From Candidatus Oscillibacter excrementavium (lineage in GTDB: Bacteria > Bacillota > Clostridia > Oscillospirales > Oscillospiraceae), in NCBI GenBank assembly GCA_019118505.1, contig DWYU01000155.1, positions 1-41,574 of the forward strand: a DNA stretch of 41,574 nt, in the 5' to 3' direction. Each line of letters begins with the position of its first letter. The stretch's first letter is position 1. The translations under genes were made by a program, and so were the position numbers. This document shows, in pieces, positions 32,739 to 40,124 of this stretch. A model generated the notes under the pieces. The model saw nothing but the letters and a program-made list of their open reading frames with translations. It did no database searches and had not been told where the DNA came from.

Positions 32739-33710
32739 TCAATACCCCCGGTTCCGGTCCACCAGTCCCGCCAGGGGCCGGCCGGCGGCATAGTTTTTCA
32801 GGTCCGCGCAGAACAGGTCCACGTTCCGGTCGCAGGTGTATCCCAGCGTCATGTTGCCGGAGACGTGGGGGGTGATGATCAGATTCCGGGCGTCCCACAG
32901 GGGGTCGTCCTTGGGCAAAGGCTCCGGATCCATCACGTCCAGGGCGGCGCCTGCCAGCTTTCCGGCGTTCAGGGCATCCGCCAGGGCCACCTGGTCCAGG
33001 GCGGTGCCCCGGCCCACGTTGATGACATAGGCGTCGGCCGGCAGCCGGGCGATCCGCGCCCGGTTCAGAATATGGGTGGTCTCCGGCGTGCTGGGCAGGG
33101 CCATCACCAGGATCTTTGTCTGGGGCAGCACCGCGTCCAGCTCCGAGATGGGATACACCTGATCGAAGGCAGGGTGGGGCCGGCCGCTGCGGCTGAGGCC
33201 CACGATCTTCGCGGCCCCCATGCCCCGCATCCGCTCCGCCACGTGGCGGCCGATGTCCCCGGTGCCCAGGATGGTGAATTCATTGTCCCGGATGGAGCGG
33301 ATGGACAGCTGGTTGGACCAGCTGTGGTTCCGCACCACCTCCAGGTACTCCGGCATCCGCCGCAGCAGCATCAGCGTCACCATCACCACGTGCTCCGCGA
33401 TGGTGACGCCGTAGACATTGGAGTTGGTCAGCAGGCAGTCCGGATTGGCAAAGAGGCCGGGGTTCTTGCAGTAGGGATCCACGCCGGCGAAGGAGCAGCA
33501 GTACCACTTCAGCGTGGCAGGGGCCGCCCGCAGCAAGTCGGCGGAGTGGGCGTACAGCACCTCGCAGTGCTGGAGGCAGGCCTTGGCCTCCTCAAATTGG
33601 TCCAGGGTGAAGAAGTGGGGGACAAAGCCTGTCTCCTGACAGGCGGCCTGGATTTGGGCCTTGTGGGCCTCTGTGAGGAACTCCTGATAGATACAGATGT
33701 CACGACTCAT
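32739..33710 (-). CDS. D-2-hydroxyacid dehydrogenase (NAD-binding)
   Basis: This enzyme of about 323 residues has the NAD-binding GTGDIGRHVAERMRGMGA (about residues 140-157), LALPSTPETTHILN-type loop, and catalytic Arg, Glu and His in VINVGRGTALDQ, DVMDPEPLPKDDPLW and ITPHVSGNM. It interconverts a 2-keto acid and a D-2-hydroxy acid; the substrate is unknown. Two ATG codons are possible. 33710 is preferred because 33719 lies only two bases from AGGAG. It sits 16 bases after the FAD oxidoreductase gene. Confidence 0.9.
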   Translation of the reverse strand: MSRDICIYQEFLTEAHKAQIQAACQETGFVPHFFTLDQFEEAKACLQHCEVLYAHSADLLRAAPATLKWYCCSFAGVDPYCKNPGLFANPDCLLTNSNVYGVTIAEHVVMVTLMLLRRMPEYLEVVRNHSWSNQLSIRSIRDNEFTILGTGDIGRHVAERMRGMGAAKIVGLSRSGRPHPAFDQVYPISELDAVLPQTKILVMALPSTPETTHILNRARIARLPADAYVINVGRGTALDQVALADALNAGKLAGAALDVMDPEPLPKDDPLWDARNLIITPHVSGNMTLGYTCDRNVDLFCADLKNYAAGRPLAGLVDRNRGY

Positions 33711-33726
33711 ATAAATCATGCTCCTT

Positions 33727-35325
33727 TCAGATGGATCGACAGAGTTGTTCGGCGCACCGCATCCCGTCTGCCGCAGCGGAGAGGATGCCGCCGGCATAGC
33801 CGGCCCCCTCGCCGCAGGGGTACAGGCCCCGGAGAGAGGACTGGCAGGTCTGGTCCCGGGGGATCCGCACCGGGGAGGAGGAGCGGCTCTCCACCGCCGT
33901 CAGCACCGCGTCCGGGTGGTCGTAGCCCCGGAGCTTCTGCCCTAGCAGGGGCAGGGCCTGGGCAATGGTGTCTGCCACGAAGTCCGGCAGACAGTCGTGG
34001 AGGTCCGCCCAGGTGACGCCGGGGCGGTAGCTGGGCGTCACCCGGCCGGGGCCGGTAGAGGGACGGCCTGCCAGAAAATCCCCCACCCGCTGGGCCGGGG
34101 CCCGGGAGCCGCCGCCTCCCAGGCGATAGGCCGCGGATTCCAGCTTCCGCTGGAAAGCAATGCCCGCCAGGGGATCCTGGGTGCCGCCGTAGTCCTCCGG
34201 CGTCACGTTCACCAGCAGTCCGCCGTTGATGTTCTCCCTGTCCCGGGCGAATTCGCTCATGCCGTTGGTGACCACCATCTCCGCCTCGGAGGCGGCGGCC
34301 ACCACCTGCCCGCCGGGGCAGACGCAGAAGGAGTAGGCCGCCCGTCCGCTGGGCAGATGGCAGGAGAGCTTGTAGGTGGAGACGGGCAGTCCCGGATGCC
34401 CGGCGTACTGACGGTACTGGGCGGCGTCGCAGTCCGACTGCCGGTGCTCGATCCGCACCCCAACGGCGAAGGGCTTGGCCTCCATGGCCACGCCCCGGCT
34501 GTGGAGCATGGCAAAGGTGTCCCGGGCGGAGTGGCCGGGGCACAGGATCAGCTGGCGGCAGGGCAGGGAGTAAGAGCTCTCCGGCCCCTCCACCGAGATT
34601 CCGGCCAGGGCGCCGTACCGGATGTCCAGATCCGCCAGGCGGCTCTCGAACCGGATGTCCGCTCCCAGGGACAGCAGTTTTTTCCGCAGGTTCACCAGGG
34701 CGATGTGGAGATAGTCCGTGCCCACATGGGGCTTGGCGTCGATAAGGATGTCCTCCGGCGCGCCGCAGGCCGCCAGCGTCTCCAGAATGAACCGGTGGCG
34801 GAGATCCTTGGTGCCGGTGTTCAGCTTGCCGTCGGAGAAGGCGCCGGCGCCCCCCTCGCCGAACTGGACGTTGGAGGTCGGGTCCAGTTCTCCGGTGGCC
34901 CAGAACCGCTCCACATCCGCCGCCCGCCGCTCCACCGGGCGGCCCCGCTCCAGCAGGATGGGCCGCTGTCCCGCCTGGGCCAGCACCAGGGCGGCGAAGA
35001 GGCCGGCGGGGCCGGCGCCCACCACCACCGGCGGGATCTCCGGGGGCGGCAGGGGGGCCGGCGGCGCGTATGCGGGGGCCGGCTGGACCCGGCTGACCTT
35101 CCGGCTGCGGCAGCGGCGGAGCGCGGCGGCCTCCTCTTTCAGAGAGACCTCCACGGTGTAGACCAGGCGGACCTCCTCCCGGGCGTCCACGCTGCGGCGG
35201 AGTATGCGCAGGGTGAGCAGATCCTTCTCCCGCACCCGGAGGAGACGGGCGGCCTCGGCGGCCAGCGCATCCATCCCCGCCCCGGGAGGAAGCTTGATGG
35301 AATCAATTCTTAACACCTTGTTCAA
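33727..35325 (-). CDS. FAD-dependent oxidoreductase (COG2509-like)
   Basis: This 532-residue protein has an N-terminal domain of about 90 residues (LRIDSIKLPPGAG, ALAAEAARLL) and a dinucleotide fold PPVVVGAGPAGLFAALVLAQAG (about residues 100-121). ERGRPVERR, then TSNVQFGEGGAGAFSDGKLNTG and, at the C-terminus, GLYPCGEGAGYAGGILSAAADGMR complete the FAD site. The pattern is that of a widespread uncharacterised FAD-dependent dehydrogenase family. Start is TTG at 35325, placed after AAAGGA; the next GTG is too far from that site. It leads a four-gene operon with two dehydrogenases, so a redox role is likely, but the reaction is unknown. Confidence 0.87.
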   Translation of the reverse strand: MNKVLRIDSIKLPPGAGMDALAAEAARLLRVREKDLLTLRILRRSVDAREEVRLVYTVEVSLKEEAAALRRCRSRKVSRVQPAPAYAPPAPLPPPEIPPVVVGAGPAGLFAALVLAQAGQRPILLERGRPVERRAADVERFWATGELDPTSNVQFGEGGAGAFSDGKLNTGTKDLRHRFILETLAACGAPEDILIDAKPHVGTDYLHIALVNLRKKLLSLGADIRFESRLADLDIRYGALAGISVEGPESSYSLPCRQLILCPGHSARDTFAMLHSRGVAMEAKPFAVGVRIEHRQSDCDAAQYRQYAGHPGLPVSTYKLSCHLPSGRAAYSFCVCPGGQVVAAASEAEMVVTNGMSEFARDRENINGGLLVNVTPEDYGGTQDPLAGIAFQRKLESAAYRLGGGGSRAPAQRVGDFLAGRPSTGPGRVTPSYRPGVTWADLHDCLPDFVADTIAQALPLLGQKLRGYDHPDAVLTAVESRSSSPVRIPRDQTCQSSLRGLYPCGEGAGYAGGILSAAADGMRCAEQLCRSI

Positions 35326-35351
35326 ATTTCCTTTCAGATGTGTTTAAGATA

Positions 35352-35380
35352 AGCATACTATACTTCAGTCAAAGGTTCAA
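35352..35380 (-). promoter_or_regulatory. Promoter of the FAD oxidoreductase operon
   Basis: Minus strand TTGAAC, 17 bases, TATGCT. An overlapping TATAGT lies four bases closer to the -35. I found no convincing promoter for htrA in the remaining 35381-35533. Confidence 0.65.
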
Positions 35381-35533
35381 GAAAGAGACCTTGAAAAGCT
35401 TTCCAAGATTCTCCCGGCGGGCCGGGGGAAATGTAAAAAATCCGCAAACCCATTTTACCGTTTCGACACAATCCCTTGTTCTGCTCGGTTCTAAACAACA
35501 GAGGAACGGGATACATAATAGGAGGAATCAATT

Positions 35534-36898
35534 ATGTATAACGATGAACACAACCTGTATCATTACACCTACCGGAAGGACGGCAGTGAGACGGACGTGC
35601 ATCCGGCTCCCCAGGCCGCTCCGGAGCAGGACCACAACAACGGGCCCCAGCAGCCCGTGCAGGAGATGAAGCCTGTGAAGAAGAACCGCATCGGAATGAA
35701 GCTCACGGCCATGGCGCTGTGCTGTGCCCTGCTGGGCGGCGCCGTGGGCGGCGGCATTGTCTGGGGCGTGGGCAACCACTCCGGTGAAACCTCTGTCAAC
35801 GTCAGCGGCCGCACCGTCAGCCAGGTGTCCCTGAAGACCGTGGACGGCCAGACGGAGATGAGCGACGCGGAGATTTACGCCGCCAACGTCAACAGCGTGG
35901 TGTCCATCAACGTCACCGGCACCAGCGGCTACAACTTTTTCGGCCAGCCGGTGCAGTCCGCCTCCTCCGGCTCCGGCTTCGTGCTGACCAGCGACGGCTA
36001 CATCGTCACCAACTACCATGTGGTGAAGGACGCCCAGACGGTCAAGGTCACCATGTACAGCGGCGATGAGTACGACGCCCAGTACGTGGGCGGCGACGAG
36101 GACTATGATATCGCCGTCATCAAGATCGAGGCCACGGGTCTGCCCGCCGTCACCCTTGGCAACAGCGAGGAGCTGAACGTGGGCGACCACGTGCTGGCCA
36201 TCGGCAACCCCCTGGGCGACCTGACGTTCTCCATGAGCGGCGGCATGGTCTCCAGCGTGAACCGGACCATCAACGTGGACGGCACCCCCTTCAACATGAT
36301 CCAGACCGATGCCTCCATCAACCCCGGCAACTCCGGCGGCCCGCTGCTGAACAGCTACGGTGAGGTGGTGGGCATCGTGTCCGCCAAGTACTCCAGCTAC
36401 GGAACCTCCGGCGAGAGCGTGGAGGGCCTGGGCTTCGCCATCCCCATCAATGACGTCATCAGTATGATCCAGGACATCATGACCAACGGCTACGTCAGCA
36501 ACAAGGCCTATCTGGGCGCCACCGTGGGCACCCTGACCGCTCAAATGGCCCAGCAGTACCGGTATGACATCTCCGAGGGCGCCTTCGTCTACTCCGTGGA
36601 GGACGGCAGCCCGGCGGCCCAGGCCGGCCTGCAGCTGGGAGATGTGATCACCGCCATTGACGGCACGGAGATCGCCTCCATGGACGACCTGATGGCGGCC
36701 AAGAAGGGCTATGCCGCCGGTGATACCTCGGAGCTGACGGTTTACCGCCAGGGCGAGACCATCACCCTGTCGCTGACCTGGGGCGCAACGCCCGCGGATC
36801 AGCAGACAGCCAGTCAGGAGCAGGCGGAGCAGGACACCACCCAGAACGGCGGCGGCTACACCAACCCCTATGACCTCTTTGAATACTTCTTCGGCTGA
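35534..36898 (+). CDS. htrA: HtrA-like S1C serine protease, membrane-anchored
   Basis: This 454-residue protein has a 50-residue acidic, Gln/Pro-rich cytoplasmic tail, one membrane anchor (MALCCALLGGAVGGGIVWGV, about residues 60-79), a trypsin-like domain and a C-terminal PDZ domain (VYSVEDGSPAAQAGLQLGDVITAIDGTEI). The catalytic triad is His in VTNYHVV, Asp in DYDIAVIKI and Ser in NPGNSGGPL. It degrades misfolded exported proteins. AGGAGG precedes the ATG. The protein ends in GGGYTNPYDLFEYFFG after a Gln/Glu-rich linker. Envelope stress control is expected, though no CssR-like site was found. Confidence 0.95.
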   Translation: MYNDEHNLYHYTYRKDGSETDVHPAPQAAPEQDHNNGPQQPVQEMKPVKKNRIGMKLTAMALCCALLGGAVGGGIVWGVGNHSGETSVNVSGRTVSQVSLKTVDGQTEMSDAEIYAANVNSVVSINVTGTSGYNFFGQPVQSASSGSGFVLTSDGYIVTNYHVVKDAQTVKVTMYSGDEYDAQYVGGDEDYDIAVIKIEATGLPAVTLGNSEELNVGDHVLAIGNPLGDLTFSMSGGMVSSVNRTINVDGTPFNMIQTDASINPGNSGGPLLNSYGEVVGIVSAKYSSYGTSGESVEGLGFAIPINDVISMIQDIMTNGYVSNKAYLGATVGTLTAQMAQQYRYDISEGAFVYSVEDGSPAAQAGLQLGDVITAIDGTEIASMDDLMAAKKGYAAGDTSELTVYRQGETITLSLTWGATPADQQTASQEQAEQDTTQNGGGYTNPYDLFEYFFG

Positions 36899-37023
36899 GA
36901 CCCTCCACAGACAGGGGAGGTAACCCCTTCACAGTCCGAGGGCGGCTCTGCGGCAGATGCTGCGGAAAGACAACAGCTGCCGGATGCGACGGGCGGTGGA
37001 GTTTCAAAATAGATATACACAGT

Positions 37024-37056
37024 AAAGGCGCACCGCTGACGGCGGTGCGCCTTTTC
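37024..37056. terminator. Terminator region downstream of htrA
   Basis: AAAGGCGCACCGC pairs with GCGGTGCGCCTTT and is followed by TTC on the plus strand. An imperfect longer hairpin, arms AGCGGCAT and ATGCCGCT, follows at 37056-37102. Together they separate htrA from the convergent small gene and could serve both strands. Confidence 0.7.
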
Positions 37057-37133
37057 AGCACAAAAGCGGCATCCGTGCAATCGGAATGCCGCTTCTGCGC
37101 TGAAATAAAAATGAAGGGAGAGATGGATCAAAT

Positions 37134-37259
37134 TTACTTGGTGGAGGATTCCTCCTGATGACCGGCCTGCTTTTCCTTGCGGGCCTTGATGGAGCTGTTG
37201 ATGCAGCCCAGAGCCAGGACAACGATGATAGCAAGCATCACATAACCGCCGACTTCCAT
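37134..37259 (-). CDS. 41-residue membrane microprotein behind a Pho-box-like array
   Basis: The predicted peptide begins MEVGGYVMLAIIVVLALGCI, a single membrane helix, followed by a short basic then acidic tail (SSIKARKEKQAGHQEESSTK). ATG at 37259 lies 11 bases after a perfect AGGAGG; the longer tracked ORF has no ribosome site. The gene stands alone between terminators and has its own upstream regulatory array at 37325-37363. I do not recognise the family. Small single-helix proteins like this often modulate a larger membrane complex. Strong ribosome site, isolation and promoter array together argue that it is real. Confidence 0.7.
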   Translation of the reverse strand: MEVGGYVMLAIIVVLALGCINSSIKARKEKQAGHQEESSTK

Positions 37260-37296
37260 GGAACCAGGAACCTCCTTCCCAATCAAGAAAAATAAA

Positions 37297-37363
37297 CGGA
37301 TATTTTTCGAGAATGAAGAAATCATTAACGACTTCTTAGCGATCTCTTAACAGTATCTTAACG
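37297..37363 (-). promoter_or_regulatory. Four-repeat Pho box-like array and promoter of the microprotein
   Basis: On the plus strand TTAACG (37325), TTAGCG (37336), TTAACA (37347) and TTAACG (37358) are spaced exactly 11 bp apart, the B. subtilis-type PhoP arrangement of TT(A/C/T)A(C/T)A half-sites. On the minus strand TATCCG (37297-37302) is a tentative -10 that would put the repeats at about -35 to -73, where PhoP activates. The -10 is weak, so the promoter half is less certain than the array. Confidence 0.65.
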
Positions 37364-37385
37364 CATGCCGGAGAAAAAAACAAGA

Positions 37386-37437
37386 CCCTTTCACCAAAAA
37401 GGAAGGAAAAAATTCCCCCTCTTTTTTGGTGAAAAGG
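37386..37437 (-). terminator. Terminator of the Crp/Fnr-type gene
   Basis: CTTTCACCAAAAA and TTTTTTGGTGAAAAG form a long stem with an internal AAGGAAAAAATTCC segment. On the minus strand it runs into GTTTTTTTC. It lies right after the regulator stop codon. Confidence 0.75.
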
Positions 37438-37438
37438 C

Positions 37439-38089
37439 TCAATCCAGAAAATAGCCCAAACAGTCAAAGACCTCCATCAGCCGCTGCTGGTCCAGAATCT
37501 CGATCCGGCGGTATGCCTGGCGGAGGATTCCGGCCTCCCGGAACTGCTTGAGGATCCGGGTGACGGAGACCCGGCTCATGCCGGTGATGGCGGCGATCTG
37601 CTCGTGGGTGTATGGAATGGAGGGGCCGGAGCTGGCGCAGCAGGTGTGCAGAAAATAGGCCACCCGCTTGTCATCCTCCAGGAAGTGGGAACAGCAGATG
37701 TAATCGGAGAGCAGGGTGATCCGCCGGATGAAGTGGGCCATCAGGTCCTGGGGCGGAAAGCCGCTCTCCTGCCAGTGGGTCCAGAACCGGTCCGCCGACA
37801 GCAGATAGGCCTCCGCCGGGGAGATGGCGGCCACGCTCACCATCACCTTTGGATGGTCGATCAGGGCGTTGCTGCCGAACAGGTTGCCCGGGCCCAGATA
37901 GAAGAGGGAGATCTCATCGCCGCTGGGGCCCAGACAGAAGGTGCGCAGCTGCCCCTTCACCAGGAACCCCGCCTGGGCGGACAGGGTGCCTTTTGCCTGC
38001 AGGACCTCGCCGGCATGATACTGCCGCTTGACGCCGTACTGCTCAAAGATCTCGCGGACATGGGAGCTGAGCTGGATGTCATCTGGCAT
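37439..38089 (-). CDS. Crp/Fnr-family transcriptional regulator
   Basis: This 216-residue regulator has an N-terminal cyclic-nucleotide-binding fold (YHAGEVLQAKGTLSAQAGFLVKGQLRTFCLGPSGDEISLFYLGPGNLFGSNALIDHP) and a C-terminal winged helix with recognition helix ITGMSRVSVTRILKQFREAGIL. The four-cysteine cluster of FNR is absent; the scattered cysteines (YICCSHF, HTCCASS) are notable but not in FNR positions. ATG at 38089 follows GGAGGA; the track start is upstream of it. It is divergent from the tdh-like gene, and an 18-bp palindrome lies between them. Confidence 0.9.
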   Translation of the reverse strand: MPDDIQLSSHVREIFEQYGVKRQYHAGEVLQAKGTLSAQAGFLVKGQLRTFCLGPSGDEISLFYLGPGNLFGSNALIDHPKVMVSVAAISPAEAYLLSADRFWTHWQESGFPPQDLMAHFIRRITLLSDYICCSHFLEDDKRVAYFLHTCCASSGPSIPYTHEQIAAITGMSRVSVTRILKQFREAGILRQAYRRIEILDQQRLMEVFDCLGYFLD

Positions 38090-38136
38090 AAATCTGCGGT
38101 CCTCCTCCCCCGATAGAAGAATCAATATCAACAAAA

Positions 38137-38165
38137 ATTCTATCAGATTTTCTCCCAATCCGCAA
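38137..38165 (-). promoter_or_regulatory. Promoter of the Crp/Fnr-type gene
   Basis: Minus strand TTGCGG, 17 bases, TAGAAT. The 38173-38190 palindrome is centred about 51 bases upstream of its predicted start. Confidence 0.7.
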
Positions 38166-38172
38166 GAGGACT

Positions 38173-38217
38173 TTGTATCAGCTGATACAATTTAGCAGCT
38201 AAAACTTCTTTTACAAT
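38173..38217 (+). promoter_or_regulatory. Crp/Fnr-type operator and promoter of tdh
   Basis: TTGTATCAGCTGATACAA (38173-38190) is a perfect 18-bp palindrome of the Crp/Fnr type. TACAAT (38212-38217) is a good -10, and the expected -35 (AATTTA) is poor. With a start near 38224 the palindrome centre falls at about -42, the class II activator position. A second, smaller palindrome TTTAGCAGCTAAA (38191-38203) lies directly downstream. Confidence 0.75.
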
Positions 38218-38288
38218 AATGGGGAAAGACAGTGGGATATTTGCCCTGTCCATGATTCAGATTGCATCAATAAAAGGAGGATCTATCC

Positions 38289-39338
38289 ATGAAGGACACC
38301 ATGTGTGGTCTCGTCAAAGAGGAGAACGGCCCCAGCGGTTTGGTCTACCATACCGACTTGCCGGTTCCCCAGATCGATGACGATGAAGTGCTGATCAAGG
38401 TCCACTGCACGGCCATCTGCGGCACGGATCTGCATATCATCGAGTGGGATGACTGGTCTCAGAAGCGGATCAAGGCTCCGGTCACCCTGGGCCATGAGAC
38501 GGCCGGTGAGATCGTGGCCGTCGGCAAGAACGTCACCGAGCGCAAAGTGGGCGACCGGGTGTCCTGCGAGTCCCACATCCCCTGCGGCGAGTGCTATTTC
38601 TGCAAGAACGGGATGCCCCACATCTGCAAGAACGTGAAGCTGTTCGGCTGCACCCAGAACGGCGCCTTCGCCGAGTATGCCAAGATCCGCTGGGACTGCA
38701 CCTTCCTGCTGGAGGATGACGTCACCGACGAGGCGGCCTGCATGTTCGAGCCCATGGGCGCCGGCGTCCACGGCGTGGAGGCCGCGGAGGTCAGCGGCAA
38801 GACCGTGCTGGTCAGCGGCTGCGGCCCCATCGGCCTGACCGCCATCGCCGCCAGCAAGACCTTCGGCGCCACCAAGGTCATCGCCTGCGATCTGATCGAT
38901 GAGAAGCTGGAAGTGGCCAAGAAGATGGGCGCCGACGTGGTGCTCAACAGCGGCAAGTGCGATCTGCCGGCGGAGGTCAAGGCCCTCACCGATGGCGTGG
39001 GCGTGGATGCCGCCATTGACATCACCGGCGCGGAGCCCGCCCTGAACAACGCCCTGAAGTGCCTGCGGGCCGCGGGCCGCATGGTGTGCGTGGGCCTGCC
39101 CACCAAGCCCATCACCTTCCACGACATGACCGATGACCTGGTCTATCGGGAGATCCAGCTGACCGGCGTCTCCGGCCGGAAGATCTGGGAGACCTGGGAG
39201 GACTTCGCCAAGGTCATGAAGGGCCCCTACTTCAAGCTGGATGAGGTCATCGGCGGCCGCTTCCCCATGAAGGACTTCGAGACCGCGCTGGACCAGATCC
39301 ACAGCGGCGTGCCCGGCAAGATGATCCTGTATCCCTGA
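38289..39338 (+). CDS. tdh: L-threonine 3-dehydrogenase-like zinc dehydrogenase
   Basis: This 349-residue medium-chain dehydrogenase has catalytic zinc ligands in HCTAICGTDLHIIEW and GHETAGEI, structural zinc cysteines in CGECYFCKNGMPHICKNVKLFGC, and the NAD motif VLVSGCGPIGLTAIAASKTFGATKVIACD. The CTAICGTDLHI and EWDDWSQKRIKAP wording matches Tdh, which makes 2-amino-3-ketobutyrate from threonine. Related polyol dehydrogenases are an alternative. AGGAGG precedes the ATG. It is a single gene with a Crp/Fnr-type site upstream, divergent from the regulator. No Kbl (glycine C-acetyltransferase) gene is nearby. Confidence 0.87.
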   Translation: MKDTMCGLVKEENGPSGLVYHTDLPVPQIDDDEVLIKVHCTAICGTDLHIIEWDDWSQKRIKAPVTLGHETAGEIVAVGKNVTERKVGDRVSCESHIPCGECYFCKNGMPHICKNVKLFGCTQNGAFAEYAKIRWDCTFLLEDDVTDEAACMFEPMGAGVHGVEAAEVSGKTVLVSGCGPIGLTAIAASKTFGATKVIACDLIDEKLEVAKKMGADVVLNSGKCDLPAEVKALTDGVGVDAAIDITGAEPALNNALKCLRAAGRMVCVGLPTKPITFHDMTDDLVYREIQLTGVSGRKIWETWEDFAKVMKGPYFKLDEVIGGRFPMKDFETALDQIHSGVPGKMILYP

Positions 39339-39386
39339 TTTCGCGCCTGCGGCAGATCACCCCGCATTTTGAATCATTCGACACTG

Positions 39387-39419
39387 GGACACCCCCGCCG
39401 CATTGCGGCGGGGGTGTCC
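39387..39419. terminator. Hairpin between tdh and the XRE gene
   Basis: GGACACCCCCGCCGC pairs perfectly with its complement around ATT. Neither strand has a T-run, so termination efficiency is uncertain although the position fits. Confidence 0.65.
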
Positions 39420-39423
39420 TGCG

Positions 39424-39618
39424 TCAGTCCGGAAGATGAAAGATGTCTTCCACGGCGGTCCCCAGCAGCCGGGCCAGCCGCATGGCCAGACCCAGGGTGG
39501 GGTCGTACTTGTTGTTCTCAATGGCGTTGATGGTCTGGCGGGTAACGCCCAGTTCCCGGGCCAGGTCCTCCTGCCGGAGCCCCGCCGCCTTCCGCAGTTC
39601 CCGGATCCGATTCTCCAT
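39424..39618 (-). CDS. Small XRE-family transcriptional regulator
   Basis: This 64-residue protein is little more than a helix-turn-helix: LRKAAGLRQEDLARELGVTRQTINAIENNKYDPTLGLAMRLARLLG. It belongs to the Cro/CI-like group of small repressors that are usually encoded next to a small membrane protein. It starts three bases after the upstream membrane gene, so they are co-translated. It probably binds the TGTCAAAA palindromes at 39950-40013 and represses its own operon. Confidence 0.93.
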   Translation of the reverse strand: MENRIRELRKAAGLRQEDLARELGVTRQTINAIENNKYDPTLGLAMRLARLLGTAVEDIFHLPD

Positions 39619-39621
39619 GGT

Positions 39622-39927
39622 TTACAGCCCCACGCGCAACAGCAGCAGGCCGAAGGCCAGCAGGAAGATCACCAGCAGCAGAACATACAGCAGGAGGCCC
39701 CTGACGCCCTCTCGGTCCCCGGCGCGCCATCTGCCCACCTGCAAGGCCAGAAAGTACAGCACATTCTGAAAGAGGAACAGGTACATGGGCGCGGTGAACC
39801 GGCCGGTCTGGGCGTACTCCCAGATCCCCCAGATAAACAGGGCCATCACGGTGAAGAACCAGGTCACCCGAATGGCGTTCAGGGAGAGGTGGGGCTCCAT
39901 CTCATCCATTTTCCGAAAGAATTTCAT
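39622..39927 (-). CDS. Small membrane protein co-transcribed with the XRE regulator
   Basis: This 101-residue protein has a charged N-terminus (MKFFRKMDEMEPHLSLNAIR) and three predicted helices (VTWFFTVMALFIWGIWEY, PMYLFLFQNVLYFLALQV, LLLYVLLLVIFLLAFGLLLL). No known domain. AAAGGAGG precedes the ATG. Its pairing with an XRE regulator is common in Firmicutes, and the function of such membrane partners is generally unknown. Confidence 0.85.
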   Translation of the reverse strand: MKFFRKMDEMEPHLSLNAIRVTWFFTVMALFIWGIWEYAQTGRFTAPMYLFLFQNVLYFLALQVGRWRAGDREGVRGLLLYVLLLVIFLLAFGLLLLRVGL

Positions 39928-39949
39928 GGCACTGCCTCCTTTTTGAATT

Positions 39950-40013
39950 TGTCAAAATCTTTTGACATTTTTAGAGTAGCACGGCTGTATAAAAATGTCA
40001 ATAGTATTTTACA
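39950..40013 (-). promoter_or_regulatory. Promoter and palindromic operators of the membrane protein-XRE operon
   Basis: TGTCAAAA-TC-TTTTGACA (39950-39967) is a perfect palindrome, between the start point and the coding region. The minus-strand promoter is TTGACA (39996-40001), 17 bases, TACTCT (39973-39978). A second, related TGTCAATA...TTTTACA (39996-40013) covers the -35 box. Two copies of the same site flanking the promoter fit repression by the XRE protein. Confidence 0.72.
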
Positions 40014-40058
40014 TTTATGGAAAGGGGCGGAAACCCGCCGGGGGCTTCAGGCTGCCTC

Positions 40059-40087
40059 TTGCGCTTTCGGCCCTGAAATGATACAAT
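40059..40087 (+). promoter_or_regulatory. ychF promoter
   Basis: TTGCGC, 17 bases, TACAAT, about 38 bases upstream of the ychF start. Confidence 0.75.
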
Positions 40088-40124
40088 AATTGTCCGAAAA
40101 TATCAGCAAGGGAGCGCTGCTTTT

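Noticed and set aside
36868-37131. Minus-strand 87-residue ORF downstream of htrA
   Set aside because: It crosses the htrA end and terminator hairpins and has no ribosome site.
37439-38089. Oxygen-sensing FNR with an iron-sulfur cluster
   Set aside because: Cysteines are present but not in the FNR spacing, so no Fe-S sensor claim is made.
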